Source: Chrysomallon squamiferum (Eukaryota; Mollusca; Gastropoda; Neomphalida; Peltospiridae). Taken from it: DNA of 64,000 bases. The stretch covers positions 10,233,792 through 10,297,791 of the forward strand of contig CM022674.1 of NCBI GenBank assembly GCA_012295275.1, given 5' to 3'. The position numbers and the translations under genes are program-made. Positions within the stretch are counted from its first letter, which is position 1. Every line of letters begins with the position of its first letter. Under the pieces are notes generated by a model that had not been told where the DNA came from, ran no database searches, and saw only the letters and a list, made by a program, of their open reading frames with translations. Positions 11,021-21,800 of the stretch are shown here, piece by piece.

Positions 11021-14000
11021 TTCTGTTTTGTGTAATTAGTGCTTGCTGAGTTTGTGTGTGTGTTTCTGGTGTATAGCTTTGAGTATTTGTGGTGTGTGTA
11101 TCTCTGTACAGGAGTGTGTGTGTGTGTGTGTATGTGTGAATGTTTCTGGGTGTATAGTGTTTGTGGTGTGTGTGTCTTTCTGGTGAACAGTGAGTGTAGT
11201 GTGTTTGTGTTTCTTTAATATAGTGAGTATTTGTACTGTGTATGTTTCTCTGTATATAGTGAGTGTATTGTGTGTGTGTGTGTGTATGTGTGTGTGTGTG
11301 TGTTTCTGGTGTATAGTGAATATTTCTAGTGTGTATCTCTGTACAGGAGTGTTGTGTGTGAGTATAGTATGAATGTAGTGTGTGTGTGTGTGTGTGTGAA
11401 TGTTTCTGGGTGTATAGTTAGGGTTTGTGGTGTGTGTATCTCTGTACAGGAGTGTAGTGTGTGTGTTAATGTTTCTGGGTGTCTAGTGTTTGTGGTGTGT
11501 GTGTGTGTGTGACTTTCTGGTGAATAGTGAGTGTAGTGTGTTTGTGTTTCTGATATATAGTGAGTATTTGTAGTGTGTATGTTTCCCTGTGTATAGTGAG
11601 TGTTTGTATCATGTGTGCGTGTTTCCTGTGTGTGTGGTGAGTTTTTCAAGTGTCTTCTGTGTCTGTGTAGTGAGTATTTGTAGTGTATATCTGTATTTAT
11701 GTGTGTATAGTGAGTGTTTGCAGCATGTGTTTTTCTGAGTGTATAGTGTGTTCAATTCTGTGTTGTATAATGAGTGTTTTTAGTGTGTGTGAATGTTTCC
11801 TGTGTGTGTGGTGAGTGTTTTAAGTGTCTGTGTGGGTGTAATGAATATTTGTAGTGTATATCTGTGTTTCTGTGTGCATAGTGAGTGTTTGCAGTATGTG
11901 CATTTTTCTGAGTCTATAGTGAGTGTAATGTGTGTGTGTGTGCATTTCTGTGTTGAATAATGAATGTTTGTAGAGTGTATGTGGTTCTTTGTTGTATAAT
12001 GAGTGTAGTGTGTGAGTGTGTGTGTGTGTGTGTGGTCAGTGTTTCAAGTGTCTTCTGTGTCTGTGAGTGTGTAGTGAATATTTGTAGTGTATATCTGTGT
12101 TTCTGTTCGTATAGTGAGTGTTTGCAGTATGTGTGCTTTTCTGAGTATATAGTGTGTATGCATTTCTGTGTTGTATAATGAATGTTTGTAGTATGTGTGT
12201 GTGCATGTGTGTGGTTCTGTGTATATAATGAATATAGTGTGTATCTGTTTCTGGGTGTATAGTGAGGTTTATAGCAAGTGTGTGGGCGTGTATCTGGTGT
12301 ATAATGAGTGTATACGTACATGTGTATGTGTGTGTGGTTCTGTTGTATAATAAGTGCTTGCTGTGTTTGTGTGTGTTTTTGGCATATAGTGAGTGTTTGT
12401 AGTGTGTGTATATCTGTACAGTGAGTGTAGTGTGTGTGTGTGTATGAACGTTTTTGGGTGTTTAATGAGTGTTTGTGTGTTTGTTTCTGTGTGTACAGTG
12501 TATGTATGTCTGTTTCTGCATGAACACCCTAACAATATAAAATAGATTTTCTCAACCTGGACAAAATAGCACCATTTATACACTATGAGAACACTGGGCA
12601 GTGGTTCAGAACTACAAATATTATTTACAATCTAAATGCTAAACTATTGTACTTCTGTCACTGGATATAATTTAGCATAAAGGCCCTAATCTTAACCTCT
12701 TGGGCTGAGCTCAGTCAGTGAGCAAGAAGTCATGACACCAAGTAGCAATTCACCCAGGTATAACAGGAGTGTGAAATCATGCTGTACCCTGCATTACCAT
12801 ATTCTGTTCAAAAGATTGTACATTCAGTGCACGTTATTAAATAATGCTACCTGACAATATATATACTATTATGATATCACTGAAATCATTGAAAAGCAGA
12901 TGTTTCATGGTTTATTAATGAATTAGTAATATTGGATCTGCTATTGTGAATTGTGGAATTTTCAAACAAAAAAATTCAGCAATTTCCGCGAAGATGTAGG
13001 AGATTTCTAAATTACTGTGCTGAAATTAGTTGAAAAATTCTGCAAAATGTTTTTAAGTACATTTCACAATATACCCAGAAAACAGCACTGCATGAACCAT
13101 TTGACCTGTCAAGTTGTGACCTGGGCATTCCAATGGCAAGACTGTTTATGACAGTTTATGACAATGATTTCCAAATACACATCCAAATGTGCTGCAAGAA
13201 TACTTCCTGGATGATTTGGTAAATTTGTTGGTCCTAGAAATGAATTGCTACCAACATCAATGCCCATCAGGCCTTTGTTGAAAGACCAGTCCACTGGACT
13301 AAGTACTATTTTTTCCCTAAGTATATTCACACTGCAGCTGCCACATCAGGCACTGGATTGGAAAAGCATGATTTCAGATTCTACTAGAACTAGCCAAGTG
13401 AATCACTACCCAGTGCAGTGGTTCTCACTCACTGACTGCAGAAATGACTACACATCATCTGTCTTTGAACCAAAATTAATCAGTCAGACAATACTAATCA
13501 GCAAAAACAACCCAACCATTATCATCACTCACTTGCTGAGCGACCTGACCCAAGTTGTTACAGTTTATTCAAAATTGGGTGCTAAAAAATAAACATTGGT
13601 GAAAAACTATTGTGTAACTGACCATAACACTAACAGACACTGACCTTGTGATCTCTGTCTACCGTACAGATCATGACACAGTCAGCAAATTTCTCTTTTG
13701 ATACAATGTCATGCCAATCTAAAACAGAAATAATTAACATACAGACATATACACACAACCACAGCAATAGTGTATATTAAATTATTTTTTAAAAACAACA
13801 GTGAAGGTCCAGTAGTTCTGCTGTGGTCTTACAATAATTAAGTTTTCAAGGCTGGACTGTAAAAGTTATTTGACAAACTGAATATGTAACCTGCAATATC
13901 ACATAAACAATTTTGGTCTTTGTGAAAATAAGTCAAACATGCACACACACATACACACACACCTACATACACACACTTAAACTGAATGCATTTATTGAAA

Positions 14001-14594
14001 AAAAGCAACAGATTAAAGTGTTTCTGTCTTTTTCAAAAATCATCAATCATTGTGTGCATGACAAATCAGTGTATTTATTAGTGGTCTAAAAATGCTTTTT
14101 CTGAATACTGCTCAGAATTAAATGAAAATGATGATAATTTGGCTTATTTGTACCTTTGAAGCAAAATGCATCATCTAGTTTGTGTTCTTCTTTTTCTTGA
14201 TTTCTTTGAAAATCTCTTGGTTCAGCTACAGCAACAATCTATTAATAATGACAGCCATTTTCATTTCAAAAGATAATTTATATTATTTTATTTTTTGAAT
14301 ACCTAGCTGCTATAAGCAAACATAAGAATCTTATGTAAGAGTTTCAGAATGTAAATTCCATGACAGATTGCAGATATTGTGAATAACAAAATAAAATCAC
14401 TTAACATTTTATTTAAAATTATTTATTCTAAGAATTAAATTATATTTCCAAGTCAAATTTTTAAATTTCACCTTGAATTTATCAGGGTAGTACAAAGCAT
14501 ATGATGCATAACAATGTCCTCTGCTTCCAGCTCCTACAAGAACACACGTCACAGGTTTGATGGAAGAGGATTTGTGGCAGTCTCCAGTGGACAT
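4680..14594 (-). CDS. Gfo/Idh/MocA-family NAD(P)-dependent oxidoreductase, 12 exons, with an internal frameshift
   Basis: Exons in transcript order (minus): 14594-14472, 14238-14154, 13718-13645, 7777-7718, 7508-7344, 7190-7004, 6853-6764, 6190-6062, 5661-5560, 5409-5340, 5071-4977, 4808-4680. After correcting one base they encode about 435 residues, the usual family length. Visible features: an N-terminal Rossmann nucleotide-binding motif VLVGAGSRG (residues 18-26); AVAEP at the end of strand beta-2; the catalytic-type EKP motif (LLEKPMS); HSFVRGNWR; and CHDVDLI, the usual active-site Asp/His region. The C-terminal exon contains [14 protein letters not shown], typical of the family's last helix. 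Start: ATG at 14594, just after acceptor-like AGs, so a 5' UTR exon probably lies upstream; an in-frame ATG at 14654 is less likely. Oddity: exon 6 is 187 bases, one more than phase allows. Its frame shifts at a four-A run (7138-7141 on the plus strand), giving an in-frame stop. The substrate cannot be inferred. This is a live gene with an assembly or allele error, or a young pseudogene. Confidence 0.85.
5444..5475. repeat. TC/TCTG microsatellite
   Basis: Simple TCTG/TC tract inside an intron of the oxidoreductase gene, immediately beyond exon 10. Confidence 0.85.
9221..10688. repeat. Two near-identical ~0.73 kb tandem copies within the GT array
   Basis: The block 9221-9957 is repeated at 9958-10688 with the same order of sub-motifs (for example GTAAATCTGTGTTTCAG, AGCATGTACATGTTTATT, GGTGAATAGTAGTGTAG). 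Period is 737 bases, then 731 for the start of a third, diverging copy at 10689. Differences I can see are mostly small gains or losses of GT units. This points to recent unequal exchange, or an assembly duplication. Confidence 0.85.
10767..10786. repeat. CpG-rich inverted repeat in the GT array
   Basis: Nine-base arms CACGTGCGC (10767-10775) and GCGCACGTG (10778-10786) separated by two bases. It is a perfect alternating purine-pyrimidine stretch with two CACGTG E-box cores. It is the only CpG cluster seen in the array. Confidence 0.8.
12590..13620. other. Less AT-rich intronic block, possibly degenerate mobile-element DNA
   Basis: This stretch of the same large intron has visibly more balanced base composition than its flanks. 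It carries open frames on both strands (minus 13109-13330, plus 13245-13592) with no recognisable domain. The phrase CAGTGGTTC occurs near both ends (about 12599 and 13416) in direct orientation. No terminal inverted repeats, target-site duplications or transposase motifs were found, so the origin is a guess. Confidence 0.25.
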
Positions 14595-14699
14595 TTTGAG
14601 AATTTTCTGAAATTTTCTGAGAATAAATGAAATATTATTAGAATCACTATGCAATTATACATAGCACACTGAAGAACCTGATACATTAGTATAATATTA

Positions 14700-15195
14700 T
14701 GTTTTGTGAGTGTTTAAAGAAATATTAGTTAATCACTACTTGACATCATAACAGACTAAAGAAATATTAGTTAAACACTACTTGACATTCATAACAGATT
14801 AAAGAAATATTAAGGTAATCATTACATGACAATGTTACACTAAAGAAATATTGGTGTAATCACTACTTGGCCATGTATCACACAAAAGAAATATAATCAG
14901 TGCCTGACAGTCTCACATTAAAGAAATATTAGTACAATCTCTACTTGCAGTGACACTAAATAAATATTAATGTTGTCAATATTTGGGAGTGTCACATTAA
15001 AGAAATATTTGTGAATCACTACTTGACAGTGTCATACTAAAAAAAATATCAAATATTCACAAATTAAAAACAGATCACGCTGAAGATATACTAATGTAAT
15101 CACTACTTGACACTGACACACTAACTCTTTTTAGCGTAATCACTCTCCTGACAAAGTGACACATTAAAGAAATATTAATGTAAACACTAAATAGT
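14700..15195. repeat. Diverged tandem repeat, unit about 50-58 bp, just upstream of the oxidoreductase start exon
   Basis: Roughly nine to ten copies of a unit containing AATCACTACTTGACA, then a GTGTCACA-like segment, then TTAAAGAAATATTA. The copies are clearly diverged from each other. The array begins about 100 bases upstream of the first coding exon and could overlap the promoter, 5' UTR exon or first intron of that gene. Confidence 0.85.
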
Positions 15196-15689
15196 TTGTT
15201 CAGAAAAAAGGAAAACCTACATTGTTTTATGAATTATAACGCAGTAACTGGTTCGGAAACTCAATACTATAATTTTTAAGTTTTTATTACATCTTTGAGC
15301 CCGCACTTTAATAGCATTAACATTAAATCCGAGTTTTTCTAAATCCAAATATGTATTCAGTAACAAATGAAAATAACAAAATAAAACTTGTGTAATAATG
15401 TCAATAATAGTTTAGATATAAATATATTAATATAACTTATCGCAAATGTTTCATCAGAAAACTTGTGTAATAGTACTACAACTTGACTTAGTATAAGTTA
15501 AAATAAATTATTTTAGATCAAATCGATGAACCTGTGATGAAACTATTACATTTATTTATATTTCAGACGTCAAATATAATTCATAAATTTCTTTAAAATG
15601 TTCATAATTCAGTGGCAGTAGAAAAATAATGACAACGCTCCTATTCTCAAATAATTTGTCAACATCAAATGTTTTTAGTTCCCGCTTCC

Positions 15690-15837
15690 GGGTTAGTCTC
15701 TCTTTTGTTGACCAATGAAGTACCCAGTTGCCTGCCACGTGACCACGCCTTCCTGTGTTGTAATTCTCCACCGCGTGTAAATCGGGCACCGTTTAGCTCT
15801 ATTTCGGCCTCTGATTTCTCGTAAAAACAAATTCGAA
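15690..15837 (+). promoter_or_regulatory. Probable promoter and 5' UTR of the lysine-rich gene
   Basis: A local CpG-containing block in AT-rich surroundings. Seen: an ETS-like CTTCCGG (about 15685), CCAAT in GACCAATG (about 15709), a CACGTG E-box at 15736-15741 and several further CpGs before the ATG at 15838. No TATA box is evident. The position directly upstream of the start codon supports promoter function; the factors that bind are inference. Confidence 0.5.
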
Positions 15838-18800
15838 ATGACTGATGCAAAGTCCACCCTTACTCGCGATGGAACGATGCAGGTGACTGCAAAGGTGGGT
15901 AAAAAAATCGCGCATCGGATACTTAGAAATTTGCTTTTGAAAAAGGGTGTGTATTGTGTGTTGAGGCAATAGCTTTTAGATATGTTTAGCTTTCTACCCC
16001 ACTGACCTATATTTGTCATTTTTAGAAAGAAGATAATAAAATTAAGAAATTAATCATTAATATTATGAAAGTATATTAATCGAATTTATTTCTTGTGAAT
16101 TTGCATACCTTACAGATGCTGACGAAGACTTGTTAAATAGGTTAGAAAATTTGGTTGTCAATTTTCAAGATGGCGTCTGTTGATGGAACAAGGTCATGTT
16201 TCTTGTTGTACCGCTTTACTAAGCTTAATGACAAAGCAAATAGAGGCGCGTACAACCATGACTTCTTGTACATACATTGTATTAGTGTATAGGTACTTTT
16301 TAAAGACTTGACTTATATGTCTTAACAGTATAAGTTTTTTATAAATTTAAAATGATGTTTATGGAAGGAGCCAGCTATTAAATGAACTGAAAGAGACGCT
16401 TTTTTTTTTTTTTTTTACTTCTTTTACACACTCAGCAGTTATTTTTTTCATTGGGAAACTATGCTTGAAAAATCCTAACATTTTATTATCTTTTTATAAT
16501 TATTTTTACAACTAACAGAGAAAGTGAAAGTAAAAATTGTACATTTTACCTGATCAGCTGATTTTTCCACATAACACTCTATCTGGCTGGTTCAAACATC
16601 CATACAAAATCTGAAATAAGAAGCGTCTCATTTACCATTTATATTTGAAAACTGAAGAAATCAGCCAAAGGAAAAAAACTGAATTGCCGTAACCACATTT
16701 GTAACAATGACATAGTGACTAACAACATAAATAACTAAAAATGACTAGAATGCCACATCATCATTTGTGACATTTTATATATACACACATCAAGCCAAAC
16801 AATGTTCTACATTAGATCCTTTTATGCTTTTTGAAGTGTTAAAAATACATTCAGTCATTATATATATATATATATATATAATATGTATAGTGTTCCTTTT
16901 AATTTTTTAGTTACTTGTATAATAATAAATTTATGAATATTTGCTTTGAAAGGGAAAGAAAATGCTTTGCCTGTCAGAAATTGAAATAAAATGTTTGAAA
17001 ATCAAATATTGAGGTGTTTTTGTGTATTTTGCATTTTTAGAATTAAAGAATTTTCTTTTACTTTTAATTACACTGAAATGTTGAATAGATATTTTAATAT
17101 AAATAACAATACTTGTATTTTTTTTAATGATAATAAGTTATGACAGGAATCTTGCTACCATTGGTTCACAAATCAGTCCTCAGATAACAACAAGATATGT
17201 TTTACACAGATATTTCTGACAACAGGTAACTACTTCTCAAATTTCTTAAATAATTTTTTAATTAGAAAACACTGACTGGAAGTGACAATATCATGAACTA
17301 CTCTTTCTAATTAGCAGCCACTATATATCTGAATCCAGACAATGTAGCCTTTGTAACACAAACTAGAACGAGAAATAACTTGGTGGATCCTCTGTGAAGG
17401 ATCAATTTAATAGACACCACTTAGCTAAGACCCACTTCTTGAAAACAGCAGATAGATCAGTGAACTTGTGTAATGTAAAATGTGACTGATCAGCAATACT
17501 TTATTTCTGTTCTGTTTATTTCATTTACAAAACGTGTCTAATTTTTAATCTGGTGAATTTCTCAGTATTTTCTGTCTTGTTTAAACCATCTGCTGAATAA
17601 TATAACATTGATAATATACGTGATTGTAAAAAACAATTCAGATACTGGAAAATTATTTAGACAAAATCAAACAAATTATCATATGGATGTAAATCCTTTT
17701 TAATGTTTGATTCATAAGAGAGCTTAAAGGTCAGTCTTTGGTGACAGCATTTCCCATTCAAGGATGTACCCTTCCTGGTTCCTAAGAGTGTAGACAGTCT
17801 CAGATACAAATCATCTGTGTTTGTTTGATAGCTGAAGAGCTCACTGATAAGTCCTCTGTGACAAACCTTCTGGTTTCACTTAGTGATCTTGTTTGTTCCT
17901 AACATGGAACTACAAGTCAGATTTACTTAGATCAAACCTTCATTAATTTGTAATGTATGTTATTTATGAGTCAACTCATTGTTAAGTGCTTGCTGGTGGT
18001 AATTCCCATTCCAACAAATGCTCTTCCTCCTTCATAACCTATAGACCTGTCAGTCAGATATCCATTATTTTTTAATATTTCATACCTAAATCAGTTCATA
18101 GATCAAACTTTTGTGACATAAAATCCCATTCCAACTATTACTCTTCCTAATTCCTTACATTATATATCCATCAGTCAAATTATATCACAGACAAATATTG
18201 ATTTTAATGTTTGATGTCAAACTTAAGTGTTGTTTGAATAAAACAGTATCTATACAAGACACACGATACTGAAACCCCTTTAAATGGCTAATGTGAGATT
18301 TTCAATAATAATTTTTTTTATATACAACTCTGAAATGTATGAATTTTCTCGTTTTGACTTTATGGCATAGCCATAAGCTCTGGATATGGCATTTTAAAAA
18401 ATACAAACTAATAGGTCTACTTTGGTGACAAATGATTGTAAAATGTTGATTTAAAGGTTACATACTGGACCTATTTCAGTATTTACAGTTTCAGTGAAAT
18501 CTGGTTTGTTATTTAGAAAATGTTTACAGTTAGTGATAAAAATAATTCATGAAAGAACAATTCCAGGTGGTTTTTTTTTTTGTTCATTTAATGATGCATA
18601 TCCATTTCTGAAAAAAACAACCTTGACATATTTTGTATTAGTTTACTGTTGTTGTTATTCTTTTGTTCTTGGATTATATTATCCAGATTTGTGATAAATA
18701 CAATACTAATGATGATGAAGTGATCTTTTTTTAAAAGTTGCCATTATTAGGACTTAAAAAGTACTGCTACTCTGACAACATAAGAATTATCAGATAGATG

Positions 18801-21800
18801 CAGTTAAATTTAGAGATAAATAATTTTAATTTACATTTAATTATTCTTCATTATTAATGAGGTAAGATTTGAAAATATTTGTTATTACAAATCCACCAGT
18901 TTATGTATATTGTTTTGTAACTTTTTAGTTAAACACTGGAATGAGGGAGCTGTGGCTTGGTGCTCAGACAACAAGACTATTTCTTAATGTTACCTCATTT
19001 CCAGCCTCAAAAATTCGTATAACAGATATTCTGATGCTAAATGTAAAAACAAAAATATCTCCTCTATCTGTATGTAAAAATTATACATTTTTGAAAAATG
19101 TGTTTTGTTAAGTAAAACTTATCTTTCAGTTCTTGGTTATTGTAAATAAACTGCAGAATAAAATATATTTTCACAAATTATTTTGCTGGATGACTGTAGA
19201 TGTATGAAAATAATATACTTTTATTAGTGCAGTTTAATTATTTGATTAATATTTTTGATAAAATGTTTCTGTAGTGGAAAATGTGTTGTGATAATAACTA
19301 ATGGTCAATGGACCATTTGAAATATTAATGCTGTTCAGTGATAATATGGATTAGAAAGAAAATGGTATTAATACTGGATAGGGATTTTATAGCCATATGT
19401 ATAGTGTTTGCATAATAGCTTTATTTGTGATATCGAAACTTAAATTACATGGGTAATATTTATATCTATATCAGTGTGGAAAAAGTACTCCCATATATTC
19501 AAACATTGGATGCCTTAGTCTAGTTAAATCTTCAGTGGGATTTATATATATAACTATGTTTAACTATATTAAGGTACCCAGTATTTGACTAAATCAAAAG
19601 TATTTCCTACTCCTGTTTAATTTTGTTTTTACATTGTTTGAATATAGTTAGAATGACTTTAGATGTTCACAGCCATTCAAATTTTAATGAGATTAATTTT
19701 AATGACTGAAATTTTCGAATAAACAAAAGTATTTCCATTTTTTGTATTTGTTTTGAAATTCATACATGTGGGTAATTGGCATGATATTAGTATGTTGTTC
19801 ACAACCAATCAGGTTTCTTCAATTTACACATAATCCCAGTTTCTATTTGCCAACAACACAGTTTCAATTATTATGTTAACAACTGGAATTACTTTCTGGT
19901 ATTTGCAGTCCACTATGGCCCATTTCCTTTTTACTGACATATTTACACTGGAGCATCATTTTTTATTTGTCAGTGAACAGCCCACATAGGATAGGTTTTA
20001 TGTAGGGAAGCAGTACCTGATGTTTGTTGTGTTAAGGGTGTGTTTCAAAGTTAACATATATGCTGGCCAGCTGTCTGTCTCAGAGGTATTATTAGCCTAA
20101 CAAAGGGTGGCTTGTATTCTGATCTTTTCATGACGGTTATATACAAACAAATGTTGTGCATCACATTTAAACATCTGAGTTTGTAAGTTTTAGTTTGTGG
20201 AAATATATATTTAAAAATTTTGAAAATTTACTGGTGTATTTCTTTGGATTGAAAGCTTAATGTTGTGGATTTTATGAGTATTTTGTTCACAATGTTTGAT
20301 TAAAAGAAAAGATTTCTGCTTATTCTAAAACTGTTTGGATACATGAATAATTTTTTCTATATTAATCTATTTAATTTAGAATTTGAATTTTACATGTTTT
20401 GAAAAAGAAAGTTTCCTTCAGCTTTCTGGATGTGAAGTTTCTTTGTATTTAGTCCATGTTTCTGGATTTTCTTATGTCAGAAGTTACAACACATACTGTA
20501 CTACTAAGAAGTGTTTTGTCTTTTGCTGGGTTTTGAATTTTCATTGAACAAACTTTAATGTAAAGTAAGCAAAAACATGCATCATTGTGTAAATTTTAAA
20601 AACAGTTTTATTAGTTTCATTCTGAAGTGTTTGAAGTTTGATGGGGTTTTTTTTTTAGTTGCTTGTTTACTAAGAAATGTGTGTTGAAAACATCTGAGTT
20701 TATTCTCATCAAGTGTTCCTTGTTCTAAAGTACAGTCAGCCCCTTCAGTGTTTCAGAGTAGTCTACAGACAGGAAATTTTCAACAAATTTTCTTTTATAT
20801 TTGTTTTAATTTTTTAATTTATTTTTATTTGTTTTACATTTCAGATATGAAAACACAGACAAACTGTTGATATACCATCAACACTATTTTTTTGTAGGTA
20901 CTGTGATGGTAATACTATTAATTTCAGCAGTTTCCTTGATATATGTAACTCTATGACTGGTGCATGTCTGGTTTTTCTTGTAGGAAGGTATACAGTATCT
21001 TGAGGACTCAGGACACACAAAGTTGTTACAGATGCAGGGTTTGACAAATGAGGAAAAAGAAAAACAGCTCAACAGAGACTCAACTATGGTTGCAACTGCT
21101 AAGGTTCATTACTGAAAATGCTGCTAAAATTTTGTAAACAACAACAAATTAGACATCTGGATTTGTCATGTTTTTTGTATAAGTAGCTATTTTATAATGA
21201 AATGGCTGTTACATTGGTTGTGCAGTGAGATTGTGGTTGTGGCAGCATTTATATTTTGTTTTTATTTTTAAATATATTTTTGTTTTATTTTATTTATATG
21301 TTTATTTTTGTATTCATTTTTTATTTTTATTTTCTCTATAAATGATTATTGTGATATATAAAGTCTGTAGCATTAATGACTTTTATTAACATTTATATAA
21401 CTTCTGATATTTAATTTCATTTAAGTTTTTCTTTAATTTATTTATTTTCTTTCTTTCTTTATTTTTTAATTTCCCAAACTGTCTTAGAGATGAGTTTTTC
21501 TTTTTGATTACCAAGTTTAATTAAAAATGTAATTTTTACAAATTCTAGCATTCATTGCGTTAAATAATTTCTTGTATTTCATTTAGATGAAATATACTGA
21601 TATCAATTTTTTTTTAATTTTTTTTTTATTTTAGTTACAAGAATATAACAATTTGCTATAATGTGGTGTCAAATTTAATGTTTGTTTGGCAAGATTCCTA
21701 TTTTTATTTGATGTATCTCAGAACAGTTATAAAATAATTTGGTTTAGTATCTATCTGAAAAATATATTGAAAACGTATTTTAGAAAGTATTTAACACATT

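Larger units (their letters stand above)
7850..12530. repeat. GT-rich minisatellite array filling an intron of the oxidoreductase gene
   Basis: About 4.7 kb of degenerate repeats on the theme GTGTTTCTGGTGTATAGTGA plus GTGTTTGTAGTGTG, interspersed with pure (GT)n runs. The plus strand is almost only G and T with scattered A; the gene is transcribed from the other strand, so its pre-mRNA carries a CA-rich array. The array lies between exon 3 (13645-13718) and exon 4 (7718-7777). Lack of stops on the minus strand creates long spurious frames rich in Thr, His and Tyr. Edges are gradual: pure GT-rich text starts near 7820-7850 and ends near 12530. Confidence 0.95.
15895..20983 (+). other. 5.1 kb first intron of the lysine-rich gene
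   Basis: Bounded by AAG|GTGGGT and TTGTAG|GAAGG. It holds a (TA)n tract at 16857-16880, a degenerate ~120 bp tandem repeat at about 17700-18200 and otherwise AT-rich sequence. Short open frames inside show no family similarity and no matching splice phases. Confidence 0.6.

Noticed and set aside
8595-12583. Long minus-strand open frames (up to 296 codons) rich in Thr, His, Tyr and Ser, and plus-strand Val/Cys-rich frames
   Set aside because: They are read-through of the GT/CA minisatellite, overlap each other in several frames and lie wholly within an intron of the oxidoreductase gene.
15556-16019. Overlapping minus-strand open frames near 15.6-16.0 kb
   Set aside because: Antisense to the promoter and first exon of the lysine-rich gene; no domain, no conserved motif and no matching splice phases.
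16168-16191. AAGATGGCGTCTG, a YY1-like motif with an ATG, as an alternative first exon of the lysine-rich gene
   Set aside because: The only nearby donor (AACAAG|GTCATG) leaves phase 2, which does not fit the phase-0 exon at 20984.
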